Shown here: in pieces, positions 1-8,186 of the stretch
How the letters are laid out: each line of letters starts with the position of its first letter
How positions within the stretch are numbered: position 1 is the first letter of the stretch
Assembly: GCF_010093445.1 (NCBI RefSeq)
Contig: NZ_PDWW01000035.1
Coordinates: 1-41,206 of the forward strand
Direction: 5' to 3'
DNA: 41,206 nucleotides
From: Pseudoxanthomonas japonensis
GTDB lineage: Bacteria; Pseudomonadota; Gammaproteobacteria; Xanthomonadales; Xanthomonadaceae
Program-made: the position numbers and the translations under genes
Notes under the pieces: model-generated
Told to the model about the DNA's origin: nothing
The model's input: only the letters and a program-made list of their open reading frames with translations
Databases searched by the model: none

Positions 1-118
1 TTCCACCACCACTTCTTCCAGGGCGACGCCACGCTGCGCCGCATGCTGCCACGGCGGCGCGTCGGCCCGGCAGCATGCGGCGCAGCGTGGCGTCGCCCTG
101 GAAGAAGTGGTGGTGGAA
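1..118. repeat. Perfect 50-bp inverted repeat at the window edge, probable assembly fold-back
   Basis: Bases 1-50 are the exact reverse complement of bases 69-118, separated by an 18-base spacer (51-68). The right arm codes for residues 163-179 of cytochrome b561, the region with the FHHHFFQGD motif, in a normal reading frame. The left arm is therefore a reversed copy of coding sequence, which is what a chimeric read or a contig-end fold-back produces. A real 50-bp perfect palindrome inside a gene would be unstable and under no coding constraint. The true end of the b561 gene is probably not represented correctly. Confidence 0.85.
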
Positions 119-604
119 CGCGGCGGCGGCATGCGCCAGCACCAGTACCGCCAGCACCCAGAACAGCAGTTCGTGCGCGCCCTCGGCGGCCTCGTGCACG
201 CCGTCGTTGCGGCCGGTGATGGCAGGCAGGTTGAACAGCTTGAACCACTGCAGCGGATAGCCGGCGGACGAGTTCAGGACCCAGCCCGACAGCGGAATCG
301 CGAACAGCAGCGCATACAGCAGAAAATGCGTCACCGAGGCGATGCGCTGCTGCCAGGTCGGCGTACCGGCGACCGGCGCAGGCGCCCCGGCGTAGACACG
401 CCAAAGCACCCGCAACACGACCAGCGCCAAGATGGTCAGGCCGATCGACTTGTGCAGCGCGTAGATGTTGATCTTGCGCGGGCCGTTGGGCAGGTCGCCC
501 ATGGTCAGGCCCAGGTAGGCCATCACCAGGATCAGCACGACGATGGTCCAGTGGAACAGCTGGCTGACCGCGCCCCAGTGGTGTTCGGTGTTCTTCAGTG
601 TCAC
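1..604 (-). CDS. cybB: Cytochrome b561 family protein, 3' end missing
   Basis: Di-haem b-type cytochrome of the inner membrane that passes electrons between quinol and periplasmic or membrane partners. From the GTG start at 604 the protein begins MTLKNTEHHWGAVSQLFHW, and has four hydrophobic helices with the family's haem-ligand histidines: His18 in QLFHW, His51 in ALHKS, and His144/His158 in the last helix pair, followed by FHHHFF at 163-168. The family is about 180 residues, so nearly all of it is here; the frame stays open to the window edge but the last 68 bases lie in a fold-back repeat and cannot be trusted. The GTG start overlaps the stop of the upstream yceI gene (GTGA), so the two are translationally coupled; a yceI-b561 pair is a common arrangement. 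Confidence 0.88.
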   Translation of the reverse strand, partial: MTLKNTEHHWGAVSQLFHWTIVVLILVMAYLGLTMGDLPNGPRKINIYALHKSIGLTILALVVLRVLWRVYAGAPAPVAGTPTWQQRIASVTHFLLYALLFAIPLSGWVLNSSAGYPLQWFKLFNLPAITGRNDGVHEAAEGAHELLFWVLAVLVLAHAAAAFHHHFFQGDATLRRMLPGRRAAVAACGAAWRRPGRSGGG

Positions 605-1260
605 GGCGTCGGCTCCGCAATGGAAGAGGAAGGGGGCGTATCGGTCGCGTCGTCGCCGGCCTTGCCGTCGTAGGTGGCCTCGGCTTCGATGCGAAGTTCC
701 ACCGCGTCGCCGATCACCGACTTCCACGCGGTGATGCCGAAGTCGGCACGGCTGAGTGTCGTGGTGGCAGAAAACCCGACCGTGCGCCGGAATGGCGGCA
801 TCGGATGTCGCTTGGCGGCGTTGAGGGTCACGTCGAGGACGACTTCACGCGTCACGCCGCGCAGGCTGAGGTCGCCATGCACCTTCGCATGCGTGGCGTC
901 GACCGGTTCCACCCGCGTGGAGACGAAGCGCGCTTCCGGATGGCCTTCGGCATCCAGCAGCGATTTCGCCAGGGTGGCCTTGTTCCAGTCGGCATCGCCC
1001 AGGTCGGCGCGGGAGATCGGCACGCGCACGTCGACGCGCGCGCGCGTCCAGTCGTCCGGATCGAACACCAGCGTGCCGGTGCTGCCGGAGACCGTGTTTT
1101 TCAAGCAGAAGACGGCATGCGAGATGGCGAACATCACGCGCGTGTGGACCGGATCCAGCCGGTACTCGGCCAGAGCGTCGCGCGCGTAGGAGGTCGCAGG
1201 CAACAGCGCCAGCAGACAGAGGCTGCGCATCAGCAGGCGGCGGGCGGTGGGTCCGGGCAT
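601..1260 (-). CDS. yceI: YceI family secreted protein
   Basis: Periplasmic lipocalin-like beta-barrel of the YceI family, whose members bind isoprenoid or quinone-type lipids; the exact ligand here is unknown. A signal peptide with core SLCLLALLPATSYA precedes the mature start at RDALAEYRLDPVHT. The mature region carries the family hallmarks: DPVHTRVMFAISH near its start, DPDDWTRARVDV, FVSTRVEPVDATHAKVHGDLSLRGVTREVVLDVTLN-like strands in the middle and FGITAWKSVIGDAVELRIEAE near the end. Three starts are possible: 1287 (weak GGGG upstream), 1260 (chosen, gives an Arg-Arg n-region) and 1230 (shortest signal peptide). The stop overlaps the start of the b561 gene by four bases. Co-occurrence with cytochrome b561 suggests a shared quinone or redox role, which is inference. 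Confidence 0.9.
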   Translation of the reverse strand: MPGPTARRLLMRSLCLLALLPATSYARDALAEYRLDPVHTRVMFAISHAVFCLKNTVSGSTGTLVFDPDDWTRARVDVRVPISRADLGDADWNKATLAKSLLDAEGHPEARFVSTRVEPVDATHAKVHGDLSLRGVTREVVLDVTLNAAKRHPMPPFRRTVGFSATTTLSRADFGITAWKSVIGDAVELRIEAEATYDGKAGDDATDTPPSSSIAEPTP

Positions 1261-1300
1261 GGGGACGGATTCTATGGGCCGGCCCATGAAGATACCCCGC

Positions 1301-1323
1301 TTGCACGTGCAACGGTCCGTTGC
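1301..1323. promoter_or_regulatory. Two overlapping palindromes in the divergent yceI / sensor kinase promoter region
   Basis: TTGCACGTGCAA (1301-1312) is a perfect 12-bp palindrome and GCAACGGTCCGTTGC (1309-1323) is a perfect 7-1-7 inverted repeat that shares GCAA with it, so the stretch carries three alternating TTGC/GCAA half-sites. It lies between the divergent yceI and hybrid kinase genes, the position expected for an operator controlling one or both. A third palindrome, ATGGGCCGGCCCAT (1274-1287), overlaps the longest yceI start. The binding protein is unknown. Confidence 0.45.
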
Positions 1324-1368
1324 GACGATGCCGGACGGGGTCGATCAGGGAACGAGGGGCGGACAGGA

Positions 1369-4300
1369 ATGGCGATGCGCGCATGGTGGTTGCTGCTGGT
1401 CTGCCTGCTGAGCGCGCTGTCGTACGCCGCGGTGCCCGAGATTCCGCGCTTCCGCCTGCTGGGTGCAGGCGACGGCCTGCCGTCCACGACCATCCCCGCG
1501 CTCGCGCGCGACCGCGCCGGCCATCTGTGGGTCGCGACCTGGGACGGCCTGGCCCGCTACGACGGCGTCGGTTTCAAGGTCTGGCGGCACGATCCCGCCG
1601 ATCCCGCCTCCTTGCCCGGCAACGTCGTGCAGGCGCTGCATATCGATGCCGCGGACCGGATCTGGGTGGCGACCGAGAACGGCGGCCTCAGCGTGATGGG
1701 CGTGGACCGTCGCGGCTTCCACCACTACCGGAAGGCCGACCATCCGCAGATGGGCAGCGACGATGTGTTCGCGATCGCCAGCCGGGGCGGCGACGTGTGG
1801 TTCGGGACCTTCGGTGGCGGACTGCACCGGCTGTCGGCGGACGGGCGCATCACCCGTTACGCGGCGTCGCCCGACAGCGGCGAGGGCCTGCCGTCGGACA
1901 ACGTGCTGTCGCTCGCCTTCGACGCGAAGGGCGTGCTGTGGATCGGCACCATGGGCGGCCTGGCGCGCTACGACGGCACGCATGTCGAGCGCCTTGCGCT
2001 GCCCACGGGAAGTGGCCTGATCGTCTATTCGGTGACCGCCGACAACGAGGCGATGTGGGTGGGCGCGTCGGACGGCGTGCATCGCTGGTCGCCACAGGGC
2101 GGATGGACGTCGCCGCCGTGGTCGCCGATGTTCGCGCGGCCCAATGCACTGATCGCGATGACCAGCGATGGCGAAGGCGAGTACTGGCTGGCCAGCCAGG
2201 GCGGGTTGTGGCGCACGGAGGGCGACCTCGCTCCGGCACCGGTGAACTACGACGCGCAGAGCGTGGGCATCGGCCGCGTGCTGCAGACCGTGCTGGTGTT
2301 GCCCGACGGTGGCCTGTGGGTGCCGGTGCCGACGCGCGGCCTGGCGTACCTGCGGTCGGACTGGCGGCGCATCGCGGCGTTCTCGCCCGCGCAGGGACTC
2401 GGCGGCGGCCTCTATCGCGGCCTGTCGCAGGCCGATGACGGTGGCCTCTGGATCGGCAGCAGCACCGGCAAGCTGGAACGGCTGGATACCCGCGGCGGCC
2501 ATGTCGTGCCCTTGCCCCAGCACGCCGCCCTGCTCGGCGACCTGCGGCTGACGTCGTTGCGGCAGGACCGCCATGGCCAGCTGTGGATCGGCCACCGCAA
2601 CGGACTGATCCGCGTCGATCCGCGGACCGGTGCGCTGCGGCAATGGGCGCAGCAGGGCCAGGACGCCGTGCCGGACGGTACGTCGATCGACTGGCTGGTC
2701 GAAGCGCAGGACGGCACGCTGTGGCTGGTCACGCAGATGGGCAGCGTGCAGCAGCGCGACCTCGCCGATGGACGCGTGTTGCGCACCATCGTCAAGCAGG
2801 AGGATGGCAGCGGCCTGCCCGACATCGAGGGCCTCGCCGTCGCGCCCGACGGACGCGTGTGGCTGGGGGGTGCTGCCGGCATGATGGTGTGGGACGAGGC
2901 GGCGAACCGCTTCGCCCCGGTGGGCGCGATGGGCGGCGAGCGCGTGTATGCGTTCGCCTTCGAGCATGCCGACCGCCTCTGGCTGCATCGCATGTCGGGC
3001 GTGGAGGCGTGGCGTCGCGACGGCACCCGCTGGGTGCGCGAACGCAGGATCGGCGCGGAGGAAGGGCTGCCGGCGGTCGAGTCGACCGGCCTGGTGGTGG
3101 ATCCACAACGGCGGGTGTGGCTGGGCACGCGTCGCGGTCTGTTCCGCATCGACCCCAACCTGCACGGCTCGCGTGCGCTGCTGCGCAACTTCGGCGTGCG
3201 CGAGGGACTGCTCAGCCAGGAACTCAACGACCGCGGACTGTTGATGACGCGGGACGGCCTGCTGGTCTCGACCGCGGCCGACGGTTCGGTCGCGTTGCTG
3301 GACACGCAGCTGCCGGACCCGCGGCCGGTGACGCCGAACCTGGTACTCGACGGTCTGCAGATCAGCCGCGGCGACGACGTGCTCGCCCTGCGGATCGACC
3401 AGCCCCTCGTCCTGCAGCCCGGGGACCACGAACTGCTCGTCGGCACGCGACTGCTGAGCTACGAGAATCCGCTGGGCAACCGCTACCGCTCGCTGCTGGA
3501 GGGGTTCGACAGCGGCTGGGTGGACCAGGGCGCCAGCGGCGAGCGCGTGTTCTCCGCGCTCACGCCCGGCCGTTACCGGCTGCGGGTGCAGGCCTTCGAC
3601 GCCGCCGGCAATGCCTCGCGCGAACTGCTGGTGCCCGTGCACGTGCTACCGCCGTGGTGGCGCAGTGCGTGGGGGCTGGCGCTGTTCGCGCTCGTGGGGG
3701 TGCTGCTGCTGCTCGCCGCCGCCGCGGCGTACCGGCGGCGCGTGCGTCGCCGCAGCGCATGGCAGCTGGCCGAGCACAAGCGCGACGTGGCCGAACAGGC
3801 ATCGCTGGCGAAGACCCGCTTCCTGGCCACGCTGGGCCACGAGATCCGCACGCCGATGACCGGCGTGCTCGGCATGACGGAACTGCTGCAGGCCACGCCG
3901 TTGGATGAGCGGCAGAAGGGCTATGCCGATGCCATCCAGCGCGCGGGCACGCACCTGCTGCGGCTGGTCAACGATGCGCTGGACCTGGCGAAGATCGAAG
4001 CGGGCAAGCTGGAGCTCCAGCAGGTCGAATTCGATCTGCACGCGCTGATCGCCGACGTCGTCGCGCTGATGGGGCCGGTCGCGGGCAAGCGTGGCCTCGA
4101 TTTCCAGGACGGCATCGCCGCCGGCGTGCCGCGTATGGTGCGTGGCGATCCGCTGCGGTTGCGGCAGATCCTGCTCAATCTGCTCGGCAACGCGATCAAG
4201 TTCACCGAGTCCGGCCATGTGTCGCTGCATGCACTGCCGCTGGCGCCGCAGGGCGTGCGGCTGGTGGTCGGCGATACCGGCCCCGGCATCAATGCGGAGC

Positions 4301-4950
4301 AGCAGGCCCGGTTGTTCCGTCGCTTCGAGCAGGCCGACGGCGCGCAGACGACGGCGCGTTACGGCGGCAGCGGTTTGGGCCTGGCGATCTGCCAGGAACT
4401 GGCGGTGGCGATGGGCGGGCGGATCGAGGTCGACAGCGCGCCCGGCAGGGGCACGCGCTTTTCCGTCGAACTGCCGGCCCTGCAGGAGGAGGCCGGAGGC
4501 GACGGGCAGGGGGTGCCGGCACCGCCGCCGCTGCAGGCGGCACAGGTCGGGCCGCTGCACATCCTGCTGGTCGAGGACGACGCGACGGTGGCCGATGTCG
4601 TGGCCGGATTGCTGCGCGCGCGCGGCCATCGCGTGACGCATGCGCCGCACGGACTGGCGGCGTTGGCCGACGTGGTCACGACCGAGTTCGACGTGGCATT
4701 CCTCGACCTCGATCTGCCGGGACTGGATGGCATGGCGCTGGCGCGGCAACTGCGCCTGCAGGGCGTGTCCACGCCGCTGGTCGCCCTGACCGCGCGCCCC
4801 GACGCCGAAGCCGAACCGATGGCGCGGCAGGCGGGGTTCGACGATTTCGTCCGCAAGCCGGTCACCGGCGACATGCTGGCGGACGTGATCGCCAGGGCGG
4901 TCGGGGAGGCAACCGCCCCGCACAACAACACACAAGGAGAGGACACATGA
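1369..4950 (+). CDS. Hybrid sensor histidine kinase with two-component beta-propeller sensor and receiver domain
   Basis: Membrane-bound signalling kinase of about 1193 residues. Order of parts: signal peptide (MRAWWLLLVCLLSALSYA); a periplasmic sensor to about residue 660 made of repeated propeller blades with WVATWDGLARYDG, WIGTMGGLARYDG and WLGTRRGLFRID motifs; a Y_Y_Y domain ending in LTPGRYRLRVQAFD; one membrane helix (about 762-789); HisKA with His824 in GHEIRTPM; an ATPase domain with N box LLNLLGNAIKF, VGDTGPGI and GGSGLGLAI; and a C-terminal receiver with acidic pocket VEDD, phospho-acceptor Asp1113 in FLDLDLPG and Lys in RKPV. There is no HTH output domain, unlike the HTCS proteins of Bacteroidetes, so a further phosphotransfer partner is expected outside this window. 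The ATG at 1375 is an alternative start, six bases after AGGA. The stop overlaps the next gene's start. Related propeller sensors detect polysaccharide fragments; the ligand here is unknown. Confidence 0.9.
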   Translation: MAMRAWWLLLVCLLSALSYAAVPEIPRFRLLGAGDGLPSTTIPALARDRAGHLWVATWDGLARYDGVGFKVWRHDPADPASLPGNVVQALHIDAADRIWVATENGGLSVMGVDRRGFHHYRKADHPQMGSDDVFAIASRGGDVWFGTFGGGLHRLSADGRITRYAASPDSGEGLPSDNVLSLAFDAKGVLWIGTMGGLARYDGTHVERLALPTGSGLIVYSVTADNEAMWVGASDGVHRWSPQGGWTSPPWSPMFARPNALIAMTSDGEGEYWLASQGGLWRTEGDLAPAPVNYDAQSVGIGRVLQTVLVLPDGGLWVPVPTRGLAYLRSDWRRIAAFSPAQGLGGGLYRGLSQADDGGLWIGSSTGKLERLDTRGGHVVPLPQHAALLGDLRLTSLRQDRHGQLWIGHRNGLIRVDPRTGALRQWAQQGQDAVPDGTSIDWLVEAQDGTLWLVTQMGSVQQRDLADGRVLRTIVKQEDGSGLPDIEGLAVAPDGRVWLGGAAGMMVWDEAANRFAPVGAMGGERVYAFAFEHADRLWLHRMSGVEAWRRDGTRWVRERRIGAEEGLPAVESTGLVVDPQRRVWLGTRRGLFRIDPNLHGSRALLRNFGVREGLLSQELNDRGLLMTRDGLLVSTAADGSVALLDTQLPDPRPVTPNLVLDGLQISRGDDVLALRIDQPLVLQPGDHELLVGTRLLSYENPLGNRYRSLLEGFDSGWVDQGASGERVFSALTPGRYRLRVQAFDAAGNASRELLVPVHVLPPWWRSAWGLALFALVGVLLLLAAAAAYRRRVRRRSAWQLAEHKRDVAEQASLAKTRFLATLGHEIRTPMTGVLGMTELLQATPLDERQKGYADAIQRAGTHLLRLVNDALDLAKIEAGKLELQQVEFDLHALIADVVALMGPVAGKRGLDFQDGIAAGVPRMVRGDPLRLRQILLNLLGNAIKFTESGHVSLHALPLAPQGVRLVVGDTGPGINAEQQARLFRRFEQADGAQTTARYGGSGLGLAICQELAVAMGGRIEVDSAPGRGTRFSVELPALQEEAGGDGQGVPAPPPLQAAQVGPLHILLVEDDATVADVVAGLLRARGHRVTHAPHGLAALADVVTTEFDVAFLDLDLPGLDGMALARQLRLQGVSTPLVALTARPDAEAEPMARQAGFDDFVRKPVTGDMLADVIARAVGEATAPHNNTQGEDT

Positions 4951-5915
4951 TCCAGGGACGACACCGGAAAGCACGCGGCATTCTCATGGGGCTCGCCTTC
5001 GGGCTGGCGGCACTCTCCGCTTCTTCGCACGCGCCGGCGGACGACACGCAGGCCGAGCGTCCGTTCCTTGGCGGCTTCCTGCAAGAGAGCAGGATCCTGT
5101 ATCCGCTGACGATCGGTCAGTGGACCGCCCGCGACGAGCACCGGTACGAGCAGGCCGAGGCGGGTGCTTCGGTGCGCTACCAGCATGGCGATCTGCGCGA
5201 CCGTTGGATCGACGTCTATTTCTACCCGGCCGGCATCGTGCCCGATGAGCACGTGCGTGCGATGGCCCAGGGAACGGTGGACGGCATCCGCGCGTCGCCG
5301 GGGAACGAAGGGCTGCCGGCGGGCGAACTGGAGACGTCGCACATCGCGCTCTCCGGAGACAAGGATCGTCGGCCCGCCACGCTGTACTCGGCCGGTTTCG
5401 TGCTCGCCCGCGACGGCACGCGCTATGCGTCGGCGATGACGTTGCTGGCGAAGGACCTGTACTACATCAAGGGCCGCTACAGCGGAGAGGCCGCGTCGCA
5501 CACGCCCGAGTCCCTGCACGCCGAGCTGAAGGACTTCAGCACGCGACTGGTGCGCGAAACCCGGCTGTACAGCACGGGCGAGTGCTGGATGCCGCCGCCG
5601 ATCGTGCAGGTGGCGGCGCCGGATCCCAAGGCAACAGGAGCGCTGGTGAACATCGGCAGTGAGGGCGCGGCACGGGCGGTAGGCTTCGCCGATCGCGTCG
5701 AAGCGGTGGACGCCGGTTCGTCCGAGGCGGTGATCGCCCAGTTCCTGGCGTACAGCACGAGCGGTCGCTGGATCGCAGGCTGCAACCCGCCGGAGGACAT
5801 GACGCCGGCGGTGCCCGACGGCATGCGCGAACTGCGCTTCGAGTACCGCGCACCGCCCGAGCGTAGCGACGGCAGCACGCCCCGCCTGCGCAGCCCGCGC
5901 GCCGGCGTAGGCTGA
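4947..5915 (+). CDS. Secreted protein of unknown function, coupled to the sensor kinase
   Basis: I do not recognise this 322-residue protein. It has a signal peptide: basic start MIQGRHRKARG, hydrophobic core ILMGLAFGLAALSASSHA, probable cleavage before PADD. The mature part begins with FLGGFLQESRILYPL and contains a WIDVYFYPAG stretch and two widely spaced cysteines (GECW and GCNPP). The start is well supported by AAGGAGAGG just upstream, and the ATG overlaps the kinase stop as ATGA, so it is translated together with the kinase. That coupling suggests a role linked to the signal, for example a periplasmic ligand-binding or accessory protein, but this is inference. The C-terminal 25 residues are rich in Pro, Arg and Ser and look disordered. 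Confidence 0.8.
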   Translation: MIQGRHRKARGILMGLAFGLAALSASSHAPADDTQAERPFLGGFLQESRILYPLTIGQWTARDEHRYEQAEAGASVRYQHGDLRDRWIDVYFYPAGIVPDEHVRAMAQGTVDGIRASPGNEGLPAGELETSHIALSGDKDRRPATLYSAGFVLARDGTRYASAMTLLAKDLYYIKGRYSGEAASHTPESLHAELKDFSTRLVRETRLYSTGECWMPPPIVQVAAPDPKATGALVNIGSEGAARAVGFADRVEAVDAGSSEAVIAQFLAYSTSGRWIAGCNPPEDMTPAVPDGMRELRFEYRAPPERSDGSTPRLRSPRAGVG

Positions 5916-5921
5916 CGCGGC

Positions 5922-6404
5922 TCAGCGCAGCCGGCGCGCTTCCATCACGCCGGCGACGGGGTCGTAGTAGAACCAGTCGCTGGCCTGGTCGCCGAGCCAG
6001 CCGGTCTGGATGCGAGCGGCCAACGGCACCCGGCACAGTACGCCCAAGCCGTAGTCCCCGCCGGCGGCGACGGGGGCAGGCGGTGTGTCGGCGAGCAGGT
6101 CGTCCAGCGAGGCCGGCTTCTCGCCCCAGGTCAGGCAGTCGGCATCGCGGCTGCTGTCGGCAGGCCAGCCCATGCGGTTCCAGAACGCCGTCCGCCCTTG
6201 CCGGTCCAGCCGATGCGCGTCGACCACCCCGCCATCGCCGGTGGAGGTCAGGCGCCATCCCGTGCCCGTGTCCTGCACGCGCCAGACGACTTCGTCTGCG
6301 TCGTGGGTCGCACCGTGGCCGTAATCGCCGGCGAAGGAGGCGGGTTCGCCCGCCAGGGCCACGGAGGCCGGAACGAGAAGGCAAGCAAGAGGGAACAGGC
6401 GCAT
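5922..6404 (-). CDS. Small secreted protein of unknown function
   Basis: A 160-residue protein with a clear signal peptide (MRLFPLACLLVPASVALA, then GEPASF). The mature part has only two cysteines, one in DADCLTWGEK and one in GVLCRVP, which could form one disulfide. No family recognised. Its start lies three bases after the stop of the upstream secreted protein (6408-7043), so the two are almost certainly co-transcribed and may work together in the envelope. It ends convergently with the secreted protein gene at 4947-5915, only six bases apart. Confidence 0.72.
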   Translation of the reverse strand: MRLFPLACLLVPASVALAGEPASFAGDYGHGATHDADEVVWRVQDTGTGWRLTSTGDGGVVDAHRLDRQGRTAFWNRMGWPADSSRDADCLTWGEKPASLDDLLADTPPAPVAAGGDYGLGVLCRVPLAARIQTGWLGDQASDWFYYDPVAGVMEARRLR

Positions 6405-6407
6405 CGG

Positions 6408-7043
6408 TCAGTCTGCCCAGGCTTCGACATAGAGGATGCGCGCAGCGTCGTCGGGATCCGCGTGGATCCAGATGCCGCCGGCATCGGACGACGGCAGGTA
6501 GAAGCCGTCGTCGGTGGCTTGCATGGTGCAGGCGGTGGCAGGGGATTCTTCCGCCAGTGTCCGCGCCAGGCAGGTGTCCTCGACGAAGCGTCGGATCACG
6601 GCCCCCGCGGTCGGAAACGGCGCGGCCAGCACGTACTGGTGATCGCCCCAGCGTTGCGAATCCATCAGCCGGACTTCGCTGACCGGCTGGCCGGCAAGCT
6701 GGACGCGATCCGGGTGCAGCACCGCGCGTGCGGTCACTGCCGTCAGGGTCCGTTGGTCGTCGTCGGCCAGGGTGTCTTCGCAGTCCAGTTCGACGCGCGC
6801 CACGCGCGTGCGCCACCCGGGCGGCAGTTCATCCGCGCGGCGTGCGCGGATGCGGTCGCAGGCCGGGGTCGCGTCCGGTCCGTGCGCGGCATGGTCGCCG
6901 GGCACCACCATCACCAGCGCGGGAAAATCGCCGCCCGTGACGTGCATGATCCGCGCAGCCCCCGCGTCCTCGGCACGGACACGCGCGCCGGCCACCAGCA
7001 GCAGGCCGGCGGCAGCGGGCGCGAGCAGGTGGCGGCAGTCCAT
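6408..7043 (-). CDS. Secreted protein of unknown function
   Basis: A 211-residue protein with a signal peptide (MDCRHLLAPAAAGLLLVAGARVRA). The mature region has four cysteines (TPACDR, LDCED, DTCLART, TACTMQ), an even number that fits disulfides in an exported protein. It contains WGDHQYVLAAPF and a C-terminal GGIWIHADPDDAARILYVEAWAD. No family recognised. It starts 30 bases after hemE and is followed after three bases by another secreted unknown gene, so it lies at the tail of the aroK-aroB-hemE run; co-transcription with hemE is likely but does not prove a haem-related role. Confidence 0.72.
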   Translation of the reverse strand: MDCRHLLAPAAAGLLLVAGARVRAEDAGAARIMHVTGGDFPALVMVVPGDHAAHGPDATPACDRIRARRADELPPGWRTRVARVELDCEDTLADDDQRTLTAVTARAVLHPDRVQLAGQPVSEVRLMDSQRWGDHQYVLAAPFPTAGAVIRRFVEDTCLARTLAEESPATACTMQATDDGFYLPSSDAGGIWIHADPDDAARILYVEAWAD

Positions 7044-7073
7044 TGCGTCACTCCGGCGGGTGGAACGGGTGCG

Positions 7074-8165
7074 TCAGCGTGCGCTGTAAGCGTGGACTTC
7101 GTCCACCAGCACGGCGACGTGGTCGGGATTCATGTCGGGCGACATGCCGTGGCCGAGGTTGAACACGTGGCCGTCGCGCGAGCCGCCATTGCCGTCGCGG
7201 TAGCTGTCCAGCGCTCGGCGGACTTCGCGGCGGATCGCGTCGGGAGAACCGTACAGCGTGGCCGGGTCCAGGTTGCCCTGCAACGCGACCTTGCCCTGCG
7301 TACGGCGCGCGGCCTCGCCCAGTTCGACCAGCCAGTCCACGCCGACGCCATCGGCACCGCTGGCGGCCAGGTCTTCCAGATACGCCGCCGTGCCCTTGCC
7401 GAACAGGATCAGCGGCACATGTTCGTCCAGCTCGCCCTGAGCCTGTCGAAGGGCGCCACGGTCGAGTTCCCGTGCGATGCGCTGCAGGTAGGGCAGGGAG
7501 AATTCGCGGTACATCGCCGGGCTCAGCACGCCGCCCCAGGTGTCGAACACCTGCAGCGCCTGCGCACCGGCCGCGCGCTGTGCGGCGAGGTAGGCGATCA
7601 CCGCATCGGTGTTGACCGACAGCAGCTGGTGCAGTGTTTCCGGATCGTTGAGCGCCATCGCCTTGATGCGGGCGAAGTCCTTGCCGCCGCCGCCTTCGAC
7701 CATGTAGCAGGCCAGCGTCCACGGGCTGCCGGAGAAGCCGATCAGCGGCACCTTGCCGTCCAGCTCGCGACGGATCACCCGTACCGCGTCCATCACGTAG
7801 CGCAGCTCGGTTTCCATGTCCGGCACGCCGAGCTTCGCCGCGTCGGCGGCGCTGCGCACGGTGCGCTCGAACTTCGGACCTTCGCCTTCGACGAAGTACA
7901 GGCCCAGGCCCATCGCATCGGGGATGGTCAGGATGTCCGAGAACAGGATCGCCGCGTCCAGGTCGAAACGGCGCAGCGGCTGCAGGGTCACCTCGCAGGC
8001 CACGTCGGGGTTCTTCGCCATGCCGAGGAAGCTGCCGGCCTCCTTGCGCGTGGCGCGGTACTCCGGCAGGTAGCGACCGGCCTGGCGCATCAGCCACACG
8101 GGCGTGCGGTCCACGGGTTCGCGACGCAGGGCGCGCAGGAAGCGATCGTTCTTCAAAGCGGTCAT
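7074..8165 (-). CDS. hemE: Uroporphyrinogen decarboxylase
   Basis: Cytoplasmic haem biosynthesis enzyme that removes four acetate carboxyls from uroporphyrinogen III to give coproporphyrinogen III. The 363-residue protein shows the family signature [16 protein letters not shown] near residues 22-37, the second signature [16 protein letters not shown], and the C-terminal [20 protein letters not shown]. Usual length is about 354 residues. The extra length includes residues about 237-244, which are encoded by an inserted palindromic repeat (LRQAQGEL), in frame. The gene follows the WGR protein gene by 21 bases, in the run aroK-aroB-WGR-hemE. Start chosen at [13 protein letters not shown], the usual family beginning. 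Confidence 0.96.
   Translation of the reverse strand: MTALKNDRFLRALRREPVDRTPVWLMRQAGRYLPEYRATRKEAGSFLGMAKNPDVACEVTLQPLRRFDLDAAILFSDILTIPDAMGLGLYFVEGEGPKFERTVRSAADAAKLGVPDMETELRYVMDAVRVIRRELDGKVPLIGFSGSPWTLACYMVEGGGGKDFARIKAMALNDPETLHQLLSVNTDAVIAYLAAQRAAGAQALQVFDTWGGVLSPAMYREFSLPYLQRIARELDRGALRQAQGELDEHVPLILFGKGTAAYLEDLAASGADGVGVDWLVELGEAARRTQGKVALQGNLDPATLYGSPDAIRREVRRALDSYRDGNGGSRDGHVFNLGHGMSPDMNPDHVAVLVDEVHAYSAR
7433..7455. repeat. Palindromic repeat element inside hemE
   Basis: Arms CGCCCT (7433-7438) and AGGGCG (7450-7455) flank GAGCCTGTCGA. The core CCTGAGCCTGTCGAAGGG is a very widespread repeat in proteobacterial genomes and is normally found between genes. Here it lies in the coding region of hemE and adds about eight residues in frame. 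Confidence 0.7.
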
Positions 8166-8186
8166 TCGGGGGAGATCCGGAAAGGG

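Noticed and set aside
598..1368. Upstream extension of the sensor kinase reading frame by about 257 residues
   Set aside because: It overlaps yceI on the other strand, has poor composition, and a good signal peptide and ribosome site occur at 1369/1375.
1345..3642. Long open frame antisense to the sensor kinase
   Set aside because: A GC-rich shadow frame: rich in His, Gln, Arg and Ala with no motifs, and fully opposed to a well-supported gene.
7433..7455. Sequencing error in hemE
   Set aside because: The extra bases keep the frame and match a known dispersed repeat, so an error is unlikely.
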